From: a virus
IMG/VR virus record: IMGVR_UViG_3300032093_000391
Location: 1-36,995 of that record
Length of the DNA: 36,995 nucleotides
Direction: 5' to 3' (one strand)
How positions within the stretch are numbered: position 1 is the stretch's first letter; every line of letters starts with the position of its first letter. The notes under the pieces are model-generated. The model was not told the DNA's origin, made no database searches, and worked only from the letters and a program-made list of their open reading frames with translations. This document shows, in pieces, positions 22,132 to 29,332 of this stretch. Position numbers and translations under genes: made by a program.

Positions 22132-23789
22132 TGGTTGATATTGTCGATCCGTTTCGCCAACCATCGCCGACCATTGTAGACCCTTTTTCGGGCGTCGCCG
22201 TTACCGATCCTTTCGCCGGCGCCGCAGCGCCCGACACGTCAGTCGCGCAGAACGTCGGCGTGGCTGCACGGGCGGCGTATCCGCAGGCCACGGCGGCCGG
22301 TCTTGGCGCGCTGGTAGGGTCGCGCTTTGGCGCGCCTGGCGCCCGCGTCGGCGCCGCGCTTGGCCCTCTCGCGTTAGGTTTGGGCGACATCGCCGCAACC
22401 GGATACAACGTCGCGGCGCCGTACATCGGTACGCCGCAGGTGTCCACGCCGTCTGAACTGATCCAAAGCGGGTTTGAGCGCGGGGGCTTTGGCGCCCGCC
22501 CGCAGACGCCCGAGCAAGAACTGTTGAGCGCGGGCGTTTCCGGTGGGGCAAGCGGTGCCGCGCAAGCCGCTGCGTTTAACGTGCTGGCCCGGCGGCTAGG
22601 CCCTACCGTGGCGCGGAACGTGTTCGCCCAGTTAGGGCAGCAACCCGTTGTCCAAGCCGGCGCAGGCGCAGGCGCGGCCATGGCGCCTACGGCGCTGCGC
22701 GAGTATGCCGACGTGGAAGACCCTTACGCGCTTATGGCGTCCAGCTTGGTTGGCGCCGTTTTGGGCGGTAAAGCCACGGCTGCTGCCGGCAACGTCGGCC
22801 GGGCGGCGATGGACCTACCGCGCATGGCGACGACGCCGACGACAACCGAAATACGCAACCAGGCCCAGCGGGCGTATCGGCAAGCTAAATCGGCGGGGGT
22901 AACGTATGACCCAGCAGCAGTCACCCAGTTTGGAGACGATCTAGCTGTTACGCTGCGTAATGAAGGGTTTGACGCCACTCTACACCCGAAAGCAAGCGCG
23001 GCACTGCAACGTATTCAAGAAGCTGGCCAGCCTGCTGCGCCGGGGGCGGCTGCCGCGCCAGTGTCTTTTGAAGACCTTGACATCTTGCGCCGTGTTGCGC
23101 GCGGCGCCCGCCTTAGCGACAACGCCGATGAGCGTCGCATCGGGCGAATGATCATAGACAAATTGGATAGTTTTGCGCTTCGGCCGCCGTCAAACGCGGT
23201 CTTAAGCGGCGACGAAAAGGGCGCCGGCACTGCTATCCGCGAAGCGCGCAGCCTGTGGTCGCGCATGAGCAAAAGCAGCGAAATTGAAGATTTGGTGGAG
23301 AACGCCAAACTGTCCGCGCAAGGCGTTGGCGGGCGGATGGATGAGGCCATTCGCGCGCAGTTTGCCTCTTTGGCCCGCGACATTAACAAAGGCCGCAACC
23401 CTGGCTTTACCCCAGAAGAAGTGGCCAACATCGAGCGCATCGCCAAGGGCGAAACGATGCGCTTTGGCACTCGCGCTGTTAGCGCGCTGGCGCCTAGTTC
23501 TACCCTTCGCGGCCTGACTACGGCGGCCACGCAGGCGGGCGGCATGGCGCTGGCGGCGAATGATCCTTACGCAGCAGCGTTTGCTATCCCAACCATGGCG
23601 GTGGGCATGGGCGCCCGCGGCGCCCGAAACGCAATGGCGCAGATAGACGCTGCTCGATTGGCCGCCGGTGTGCGGCGCGGTGATGTGACAGCGCCCTTTG
23701 CGGCGCGCCCGGTGCCATTGATGTCGCCTACGTTGCAGCAGATACTGTCGCAGACGGAACCCGAACCCGCCAACGCTTTTGCTCGCTAG
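22131..23789 (+). CDS. Large ejection / internal virion protein (552 aa)
   Basis: Third protein of the ejection set, in the position of P22 gp16/gp20. It opens with Pro/Asp-rich repeats (IVDPFRQPSPTIVDPFSG, VTDPFAG). Several Ala/Gly-rich hydrophobic segments (about 45-90 and 135-240) could insert in membranes, then a helical region (about 255-470). It ends with another Ala/Gly-rich part and the PF.RPVP motif region. No enzyme motif is visible. Composition and gene order fit a protein that helps form a passage across the inner membrane. Assignment rests on context, since this group evolves fast. Confidence 0.65.
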   Translation: MVDIVDPFRQPSPTIVDPFSGVAVTDPFAGAAAPDTSVAQNVGVAARAAYPQATAAGLGALVGSRFGAPGARVGAALGPLALGLGDIAATGYNVAAPYIGTPQVSTPSELIQSGFERGGFGARPQTPEQELLSAGVSGGASGAAQAAAFNVLARRLGPTVARNVFAQLGQQPVVQAGAGAGAAMAPTALREYADVEDPYALMASSLVGAVLGGKATAAAGNVGRAAMDLPRMATTPTTTEIRNQAQRAYRQAKSAGVTYDPAAVTQFGDDLAVTLRNEGFDATLHPKASAALQRIQEAGQPAAPGAAAAPVSFEDLDILRRVARGARLSDNADERRIGRMIIDKLDSFALRPPSNAVLSGDEKGAGTAIREARSLWSRMSKSSEIEDLVENAKLSAQGVGGRMDEAIRAQFASLARDINKGRNPGFTPEEVANIERIAKGETMRFGTRAVSALAPSSTLRGLTTAATQAGGMALAANDPYAAAFAIPTMAVGMGARGARNAMAQIDAARLAAGVRRGDVTAPFAARPVPLMSPTLQQILSQTEPEPANAFAR

Positions 23790-23798
23790 AGGCCGCCC

Positions 23799-24029
23799 AT
23801 GACGCAAGACTTGTACAACATCATCGTGGGCATAGCCGGCGCCGCGATTGGTTGGATGATGAAAGTGGTGTGGGAGAGCGTCAGGGCGCTGCAGACCGAC
23901 ATGAAGGCCATTGAGCGCGAACTGCATACAAGCTACGTCAGCAAGGACGACTACAGGGCCGACATCCAAGAAATCAAAGAGATGTGCAAAGCGATCTTTG
24001 AGCGGCTTGAGCGTAAGGCCGACAAGTAA
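23799..24029 (+). CDS. Small membrane-anchored coiled-coil protein (76 aa)
   Basis: One N-terminal hydrophobic segment (LYNIIVGIAGAAIGWMMKVVW, about residues 5-25) is followed by a charged coiled coil (about 28-76). The topology resembles XhlA-type holin partners and other small lysis-associated proteins. It is the first gene of the lysis region. AGAGG precedes the start, and its stop shares one base with the next start (TAATG). The function is inferred from topology and location. Confidence 0.7.
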   Translation: MTQDLYNIIVGIAGAAIGWMMKVVWESVRALQTDMKAIERELHTSYVSKDDYRADIQEIKEMCKAIFERLERKADK

Positions 24030-24493
24030 TGGAACTGCCCAAGCTGACGCCTGTTGTGCAGTTTGCGACGGCCAGCTTCGCGCTGGCTGTTGGCGGCTAC
24101 TCTGCGGGTGAAAAGTTTGGCTGGTTCAAGAACGAGATTATCGCGTGGGCGCCGGAGCATTTCAGGATCGTCGACACCAAGATTGGCCAGCCCGTTACGG
24201 TAACAGTGGCGCGGGTCAAAAAGCGCGACGACTGTTCGGTCGAAGGGTTCGAGGTGACCGTGCGCGATGGCGCTGGCGTTATCCACCAGGCCACACCAAG
24301 CATGACGCGGTTCACCGGTCCCGCTGGCCCTGCGATCGACACCTTCACCTACCTGCTGGACATTGCCGACAAGGAAACCATCGCCCAAGGACGGGCGACG
24401 CTGTTGGCTACTATTAAGTACAAGTGTCCTGAAGGTGAACGGACTGTCACCTATCCTCGACACCAAAACCTGACCTTCATGTTGGAGCGATAG
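24029..24493 (+). CDS. Membrane-anchored protein of the lysis region (154 aa)
   Basis: A hydrophobic segment near the N-terminus (about 10-25) precedes a soluble beta-rich domain that would face the periplasm if the helix is an anchor. It includes VTVTVARVKKRDDCSVEGFE and contains two Cys (in RDDCSVE and KYKCPEG) that could form a disulphide. No known spanin or endolysin motif is seen. The gene is translationally coupled to the previous one (TAATG) and followed one base later by the holin gene. A spanin-like or lysis-regulatory role is possible. The sequence does not prove it. Confidence 0.65.
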   Translation: MELPKLTPVVQFATASFALAVGGYSAGEKFGWFKNEIIAWAPEHFRIVDTKIGQPVTVTVARVKKRDDCSVEGFEVTVRDGAGVIHQATPSMTRFTGPAGPAIDTFTYLLDIADKETIAQGRATLLATIKYKCPEGERTVTYPRHQNLTFMLER

Positions 24494-24494
24494 G

Positions 24495-25013
24495 ATGGAC
24501 CAGCTTCTGAACCTTGTCCGCACGGTCGCGCCGTCCATCGCCAGCGCCGTCGGCGGCCCTCTGGCCGGCATGGCCACACGCGCCATTTCTGAGGCTCTGC
24601 TGGGCAAGCCAGACGGCACCGAGGCCGAACTGACTGAGGCCGCGGCCAAGGCCACACCGGAACAGCTTCTGGCGCTGAAGACCGCCGAGCAGGACTTCGC
24701 GGTCAAGATGCGCGAGTTGGACATCGACCTAGAACGCATCGCCAACGCCGACCGTGACAGCGCCCGCAACCGCGAGGTAGCGGCGAAGGATTGGACCCCG
24801 CGCATTTTGGCTGGGCTAATCACAGCGGGGTACTTCGGCGCCCTGTTCTACATGCTGCAAAACGGCCTGCCGCAGCACGGCGGGTCTGAGGCCTTGTTGA
24901 TCATGCTGGGTACCCTTGGCACGGCTTGGGGCGGCGTTGTAGCGTATTACTTTGGCAGCAGCGCCGGCAGTAAAGAGAAGACCGACGCGATGAATAGGAT
25001 GGCTCGCAGGTGA
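24495..25013 (+). CDS. Holin, three-helix (GTA holin-like)
   Basis: 172 residues. An N-terminal amphipathic segment (MDQLLNLVRTVAPSIASAVG) leads to a long helical region with ATPEQLLALKTAEQDFAVKM and the charged DRDSARNREV. Two clear membrane helices follow (about 103-122 and 132-154) and a short basic tail. The order and the central D-x-x-SAR motif match the 3TM holin family found in gene transfer agents and phages. It forms holes in the inner membrane to release the endolysin. GGAG lies before the ATG, and the stop overlaps the GTG start of the endolysin. Confidence 0.85.
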   Translation: MDQLLNLVRTVAPSIASAVGGPLAGMATRAISEALLGKPDGTEAELTEAAAKATPEQLLALKTAEQDFAVKMRELDIDLERIANADRDSARNREVAAKDWTPRILAGLITAGYFGALFYMLQNGLPQHGGSEALLIMLGTLGTAWGGVVAYYFGSSAGSKEKTDAMNRMARR

Positions 25014-25621
25014 TCACTTCCAAGTTAATGCAGGGTTTGGGTTGGACCGATCCGGTCGAATGGGCCGCAGTGTTGGACGACGCCTGCAACCGCCACGGCA
25101 TCATCACGTCCAAGCGCATCGCCATGTTCCTAGCCAACACGGGCCACGAGAGCAACGGCGGCCGCGCCATCCGCGAGAACTTGAACTACAAGCCCTCTGC
25201 GCTGGTGGCGCAGTGGCCCAAGTACTTCTCGCCCGAATACGCCGAAGAGGTGGGCCGCACGGACGCGCACCCGGCGGATCAGAAGGCCATTGCCGAGGCG
25301 GCTTATGGCGGGCGCATGGGCAACAAGAACCCTGGCGACGGCTGGCGCTTCATCGGCCGCGGGCTAATGCAGACGACCGGGCGGTACAACTACGAAAAGC
25401 TGGCGCAGACCATGGGTATGCTGGTAGATGATCTGCCAAGCTGGATCGAGACTAAAGAAGGCGCCGCCGAGAGCGCGGCGTTCTACTGGGCCGCCAACGG
25501 CTGCAACGAACTGGCCGACGCTGACGCGCTGGACAAGTGCCGGCAGCGGATCAACGGCGGCCTGATCGGCATAGTGGATGTGCGCGAGCGGTATATTAAG
25601 GCGCTGGGCTTGTTGACGTAA
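25010..25621 (+). CDS. Endolysin, glycoside hydrolase family 19
   Basis: Muralytic enzyme. The GTG start at 25010 overlaps the holin stop. The 203-residue protein matches GH19 phage endolysins. FLANTGHESNGG (candidate catalytic E47) and a second acid in RENLNY (E56) are followed by GGRMGNKNPGDGWRFIGRG and MQTTGRYNY, the substrate cleft. ESAAFYWAANGCNELAD and a C-terminal ERYIKAL complete the fold. It has no signal peptide or anchor, so export depends on the holin. Its last 26 bases overlap the convergent 25596-25784 gene on the other strand. Confidence 0.9.
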   Translation: MITSKLMQGLGWTDPVEWAAVLDDACNRHGIITSKRIAMFLANTGHESNGGRAIRENLNYKPSALVAQWPKYFSPEYAEEVGRTDAHPADQKAIAEAAYGGRMGNKNPGDGWRFIGRGLMQTTGRYNYEKLAQTMGMLVDDLPSWIETKEGAAESAAFYWAANGCNELADADALDKCRQRINGGLIGIVDVRERYIKALGLLT

Positions 25622-25784
25622 GCAGTTCCCGCCGCTCGCGCATGGCGCGGAGCGCGGTGAACCGCTGGTGCATACGGATCATCAGGGTAGTGCGACGCTC
25701 GCCCTGACGTTCTTCTTCGATTAGGTTGGCCAACTCGTCTTCGCGCAGGCTGCTCAACCGGGCGTTCAATTCCCGCCAATTCAT
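25596..25784 (-). CDS. Small helical protein at the end of the helicase operon (62 aa)
   Basis: Begins MNWRELNARLSSLREDELA and is highly charged, with RTTLMIRMHQRFTALRAMRER. This is a pattern I recall from short proteins that accompany phage SNF2-type helicases. It has an ATGA overlap with the end of the helicase gene, which makes co-translation and a functional link likely. It is convergent with the endolysin and overlaps its last 26 bases, so no terminator fits between. The function is unknown. A helix-rich adaptor of the helicase is a guess. Confidence 0.75.
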   Translation of the reverse strand: MNWRELNARLSSLREDELANLIEEERQGERRTTLMIRMHQRFTALRAMRERRELLTSTSPAP

Positions 25785-27139
25785 TCTTTCGGTCCCTTCA
25801 GTTCGTCCAAGGCCATGTCTGAGATGGCGCGTTTGTCATAAAGCCCGGCCCATATACGCTCGTCAATGGTTTTGTTGCAGAGCAGGACATAGACCCAGAC
25901 CGGCGCGGTCTGGCCGCCGCGGTGCAGCCGCCCGACGACCTGCTCGTACAGTTCGAGCGACCACGGGATTGACATCAGCACCATCTTGTTGCCGCCATAC
26001 TGAAGGTTCAGCCCGTGCCCGGCCGACTTGGGGTGGATCAACAGCAGTTCGACCTTGCCGGCGTTCCACCGGGCGATGGCGTCGGGGTCGTCGATCGTCA
26101 CGGCATGGGGGTAGCGCCGGCGCAACTCGGCCAGTTCTTCCTTGTAATTGTAAACGACGATGGTGTTGTCGCGCTGGTTGCCCTCTAAAATATCGTGCAG
26201 CAGGTCGAATTTATGGTAAGAAAACCAGACCGCTTCCTGAATGGGTGTAAATTTTCCGGCGATCTCATGTGCTAGGCTCTGGCTATTGTAAACGAACCCG
26301 CTGGACATCTGCTGTAGCTTGCTGGTGACCGCAGCGGCTGACAGCGCCGTGATCTGCTGGCCGTCCAACTGCACCAAGAAGTCCTTCTTCATCTGCTCAT
26401 ACGGCAGGCGGTCGGTCATGTTGCAGCGCATCTCAACCACGTTCAGCGGCGGCAGCTTGTCCTGGTACTCGCCTGGCTCCAGCACGAATGTGGCTGGGCG
26501 AATGGCGTCCATGACCGCAGCCAGCGCGTCCTTGCGCGGCGCCCACTCGCCGTATTCGCGGTTGATGCAGACAAAATACTTCTGCAAGAACGCGCCCTTA
26601 GACCGGCCCAGCAGCGCCTGATCCACCATCTTGCACTGGCCAAACACGTCCTCAAGACCGTTGCTGGTGAAGCTGCCGGTCAGGCCCCAGCGGTATTTAA
26701 ACCAGCCGATGATCTTCTCCAGCGCCTTGAAGCGCTTGCCGGCGGGGTTCTTCAGCCGGGTCAACTCGTCGAACACGATGCCGTCAAACGGCCCGATCCC
26801 GCCGGGGATGCGTTCAATGTTGTCGTAGTTCGTCACCACCACCTGCGCGTCGCCCGCGAAGGCGTCCACGCGCTGCTTGGGCGTCCCGACGGCCACAGCC
26901 ACCTTCATGTCCGGCGCCCACTTGGGCGCCTCGACCGGCCAGACATCCGTGCAGACGCGCTTCGGCGCCAGCACCAGCCAACGCTTGACGTGCCCGTCGG
27001 CCAGCATGGCTTGCATGGCGGTCAGCGTGATAGCCGTCTTGCCCGCCCCCACCGGGGCTAAGATCATCGCGCGGTCGTGCGCGTAAAGGAAGTCCGCCGC
27101 GGTATCTTGGTAGGGCCTTAACCGCAATTCGTTGCCCAT
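25781..27139 (-). CDS. SNF2/DEAD-type helicase
   Basis: A 452-residue ATP-dependent DNA translocase or helicase of superfamily 2. Start chosen at ATG 27139 (MGNELRLRPYQDTAADF), because GAAGGAG precedes it by about 12 bases and the Q-motif-like RPYQ is at the right place; a frame extending to 27262 lies inside the VRR-NUC gene. Motifs: Walker A APVGAGKT (28-35), TNYDNI, DELT box (124-127), LTGSF, HPKSAGHGLNLQYGG and the SNF2-like EQVVGRLHRGGQT. Its start overlaps the VRR-NUC gene by 22 bases. Phages often keep this pair, probably for replication or recombination repair. Confidence 0.9.
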   Translation of the reverse strand: MGNELRLRPYQDTAADFLYAHDRAMILAPVGAGKTAITLTAMQAMLADGHVKRWLVLAPKRVCTDVWPVEAPKWAPDMKVAVAVGTPKQRVDAFAGDAQVVVTNYDNIERIPGGIGPFDGIVFDELTRLKNPAGKRFKALEKIIGWFKYRWGLTGSFTSNGLEDVFGQCKMVDQALLGRSKGAFLQKYFVCINREYGEWAPRKDALAAVMDAIRPATFVLEPGEYQDKLPPLNVVEMRCNMTDRLPYEQMKKDFLVQLDGQQITALSAAAVTSKLQQMSSGFVYNSQSLAHEIAGKFTPIQEAVWFSYHKFDLLHDILEGNQRDNTIVVYNYKEELAELRRRYPHAVTIDDPDAIARWNAGKVELLLIHPKSAGHGLNLQYGGNKMVLMSIPWSLELYEQVVGRLHRGGQTAPVWVYVLLCNKTIDERIWAGLYDKRAISDMALDELKGPKE

Positions 27140-27393
27140 TGGTCCACTTGCTCCTTCGTCCAGAGGCAGACATAACGCTGCCCCAATCGTTCCATTTCCT
27201 GCGCGAACACCTTCTGCAACGGCGCCAGGCGGCCGCCCTTGGTCTTCAACTCCACAAACCAAGTCTGGCCGTCTGGCAGGCAGACCACCCGATCCGACAC
27301 GCCACGGTGGTTGGTCGACTTGAACTTGTAGGCCACGCCGCCCATACGGACGACGTGCCAGACCAAGTGCCGCTCTATTTCACTCTCACGCAT
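27118..27393 (-). CDS. VRR-NUC domain nuclease
   Basis: A 91-residue stand-alone VRR-NUC domain of the PD-(D/E)XK superfamily. An N-terminal helix with RESEIERHLVWHV is followed by RGVSDRVV (D34), FVELKTKGGR (E48, K50) and LQKVF with Q60, the set of metal-binding and catalytic residues. These small phage enzymes can cut branched DNA such as Holliday or flap structures. It is the first gene of the short leftward operon, followed directly by the SNF2-type helicase, and it diverges from the replication operon. The start is a bare ATG at 27393 with only GGGGG about 12 bases before it. Confidence 0.9.
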   Translation of the reverse strand: MRESEIERHLVWHVVRMGGVAYKFKSTNHRGVSDRVVCLPDGQTWFVELKTKGGRLAPLQKVFAQEMERLGQRYVCLWTKEQVDQWATNCG

Positions 27394-27420
27394 AAAATTC
27401 TTTTACCCCCGATTTAGGAC

Positions 27421-27449
27421 TTGTGCAACAGGTTCTGTTGCGATATACG
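27421..27449 (+). promoter_or_regulatory. Candidate promoter with overlapping dyad in divergent spacer
   Basis: The 84-base spacer between the VRR-NUC and Cas4-like genes holds GCAACAG (27425-27431), GTT and CTGTTGC (27435-27441), a perfect 7-base inverted repeat. For the rightward operon, TTGTGC (27421-27426), 17 bases and TATACG (27444-27449) form a moderate sigma-70-like promoter whose spacer contains the dyad, an arrangement typical of repression. A leftward candidate (TTGCAC, 17 bases, TAAAAG) overlaps the same dyad but is weak. Confidence 0.45.
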
Positions 27450-27477
27450 GATGCCACACACTTCGAGGGGAAGTCAA

Positions 27478-28617
27478 ATGGCACCACATTCCAACATCGT
27501 CGGCGGGTCGACCGCCAAGCGGGTCATCGCCTGCCCGGCCAGCGTCAAGCTGGCGCAGCAGATGCCGCCTAAGCCGTCGTCCAAATACGCCGACGAAGGC
27601 ACCCTGCTGCACAACATCATGGACGCGGTGCTGATGGACAACCGCGCGCCCGACGAGTTCATCGGCACGACGTTGAACGACGTGACCGTCACTGAGGAAC
27701 TGATCGAGGATAAGGTGGCGCGGGCGTTGGCCGCACTGATCGAGATCGACCCGGCCTGTGAGATGGAATACGAATGTGAAACCATCGTGGGCTTCGGCGA
27801 CGCCCTGCCCGACGTGTTCGGCTCTGCCGACCTCATCGGCCGCATTGGCAACCGCGCCATCGTGCTGGATTGGAAGTTCGGCGACGGCGTTGACGTGCCG
27901 GTGGAAGAGAACCCGCAGGCGATGTTCTACGCTGCGGCGGCCATGCGGACGCCCGCCGTGCAGTGGGCGTTTGACGGCGCGACCGAGATCGAATGCGTCA
28001 TCGTGCAGCCGACCGCCCGCGTACCTGTCAAGCGTTGGTTGACAACTCCCGACCGCATCCGCGCCTTCGAGCGCGACCTGTTCGCAGCCGTCAGGGCGGC
28101 GCTGGGGCCGAAGCCTGACATGGCCGCCGGCGACCACTGCCGCTGGTGCCCGGCCAAGCCGATCTGCCCGCTGTTGACCGGCAGCGTCGACCGCGCGTTG
28201 CAGGCACAGATCAAGGCGCTGGACGCGCCGCTGATCGGCGAGATGCTGACCAAGGCTGACCTGCTGGAGCAGTGGATCACGGACCTGCGGGCGCTGGCGT
28301 TTCAGATGTTGCAGGCAGGCGGCACGGTGCCCGGCTTCAAGCTGGTGCCGAAGCGTGCCACCCGGCAGTGGGTCGATCCCGAGAAGGCGCGGGCTGCGCT
28401 GGAAGACCTCGGGCTTGACCAGACAGAATTGATGGAGACAAAGTTGTTGTCGCCCGCGCAGGCCGAGAAGGTGCTGAAGAAGCACAAGCTGGCCATGCCC
28501 GACGACTTGATTGTCGCCATCTCATCAGGTGACACGCTGGCACCCGAGGATGATCCTCGCCCAGCGTCGTTACAGATCGGCCGTCAGTTGGCGGCTGCTC
28601 TTGGTAAACTCTCGTAA
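27478..28617 (+). CDS. Cas4/RecB-like PD-(D/E)XK exonuclease (DUF2800-like)
   Basis: The start at 27478 (MAPHSNIVGGSTAKRVIACP) has AGGGGAAG before it; the upstream ATG at 27421 lacks one. The 379-residue protein shows the RecB-family pattern: GTLLH (41-45), SADLIG (D118) and LDWKFG (D131, K133). Four cysteines, Cys19 and C221-C224-C230 (HCRWCPAKPICP), would bind an iron-sulphur cluster as in Cas4 and AddB. It probably resects DNA ends for recombination or genome replication. It leads the rightward replication operon and diverges from the VRR-NUC gene. Confidence 0.88.
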   Translation: MAPHSNIVGGSTAKRVIACPASVKLAQQMPPKPSSKYADEGTLLHNIMDAVLMDNRAPDEFIGTTLNDVTVTEELIEDKVARALAALIEIDPACEMEYECETIVGFGDALPDVFGSADLIGRIGNRAIVLDWKFGDGVDVPVEENPQAMFYAAAAMRTPAVQWAFDGATEIECVIVQPTARVPVKRWLTTPDRIRAFERDLFAAVRAALGPKPDMAAGDHCRWCPAKPICPLLTGSVDRALQAQIKALDAPLIGEMLTKADLLEQWITDLRALAFQMLQAGGTVPGFKLVPKRATRQWVDPEKARAALEDLGLDQTELMETKLLSPAQAEKVLKKHKLAMPDDLIVAISSGDTLAPEDDPRPASLQIGRQLAAALGKLS

Positions 28618-28629
28618 AGGAACGGTAAA

Positions 28630-29292
28630 ATGAACGAAGTCGCGAAATTCGGTAACGCTAACCTCCCCTCCGTGCAATCGCTGGCGCAGTCCCTGCGGTC
28701 GATGGACACCGGCGTGGCCCTTGGCAATACGGTCATCCTGAAGATGGACAAGACCGGCCATTGGGTCTTCGGCGCTGACCAGACCGAAGTGGAAGACGAC
28801 AGCACTTGGGCAGTCAATCCGTTCTCCTTCACCCATGGCTTCATCGCGTGGGGCGACGGTGACGTGCTGGGTGAGAAGATGGTGCCGGTGTCGCATCCCC
28901 TGCCGGAACTGGAGCCTGCCCCGGCTGGTTCCAAGCGCGGTTGGGAAACGCAGGTGGGCATGTCCCTCCAGTGCATGAGCGGCGAAGACAAGGGCATGGA
29001 AGCCCGCTTCTCGACCACCTCGGTGGGCGGCAAGCGCGCCGTTCAGGTGCTGGCGCTGGCCATCGCCACGCAGGTGGAGAAGGATCAGTCCAAGCCTGTG
29101 CCGGTGGTGCGCCTAAAGAAGGAACACTACACCCACAAGTCCTACGGGCGCATCTACACGCCTGTGTTCGACGTGGTGTCGTGGGTGAGCCTTGAAGGCC
29201 CTGCCGCTGCGGAGCCTGAAGCCGAGGCAGAAGCCGAGGAAGAGGCGCCTGCGCCTGCTGACACGGGCCGCCGTCGTCGTCGCGCGGCCTGA
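28630..29292 (+). CDS. ssb: Putative single-strand DNA-binding protein
   Basis: 220 residues with FSFTHGFIAWGDGDVLGEKM, WETQVGMSLQCMSGED and HYTHKSYGRIYTPVFDVVSW, a signature I recall from proteins lying between the Cas4-like nuclease and polymerase in related phages. A C-terminal acidic stretch (EAEAEAEEEAP) is typical of phage single-strand binding proteins. It ends in RRRRRAA, which is unusual, because acidic tips normally end the protein. The OB fold is inferred from order and composition, so the name is provisional. AAAGGAA precedes the start, and a hairpin follows the stop. Confidence 0.6.
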   Translation: MNEVAKFGNANLPSVQSLAQSLRSMDTGVALGNTVILKMDKTGHWVFGADQTEVEDDSTWAVNPFSFTHGFIAWGDGDVLGEKMVPVSHPLPELEPAPAGSKRGWETQVGMSLQCMSGEDKGMEARFSTTSVGGKRAVQVLALAIATQVEKDQSKPVPVVRLKKEHYTHKSYGRIYTPVFDVVSWVSLEGPAAAEPEAEAEAEEEAPAPADTGRRRRRAA

Positions 29293-29300
29293 GAAGGAAT

Positions 29301-29328
29301 GGCCCTCGGCGCAAGCCGGGGGCCTTTT
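29301..29328 (+). terminator. Hairpin with T-run before DNA polymerase
   Basis: GGCCCTCGG (29301-29309) pairs with CCGGGGGCC (29316-29324) over nine pairs including one T-G wobble, around a CGCAAG loop and followed by TTTT. It starts 8 bases after the stop of the preceding gene and ends 4-5 bases before the polymerase start. It looks like an intrinsic terminator acting as an attenuator. It would also bury the GGGGG that is the only candidate ribosome site for the polymerase gene. Confidence 0.65.
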
Positions 29329-29332
29329 CAGC

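Noticed and set aside
25781-27262. Integrase, repressor or other lysogeny genes
   Set aside because: I looked for them throughout the window. The leftward 25.6-27.4 kb genes are a helicase and a nuclease, and no tyrosine or serine recombinase motifs or attachment sites were seen.
27421-27477. 19-residue N-terminal extension (MCNRFCC...) of the Cas4-like protein
   Set aside because: No ribosome site. It would be translated from the promoter/dyad region, and the ATG at 27478 has a proper AGGGGAAG.
27403-28485. 360-codon minus-strand frame over the Cas4-like gene
   Set aside because: Antisense shadow in GC-rich DNA. The sense product has the full nuclease and cysteine motif set.
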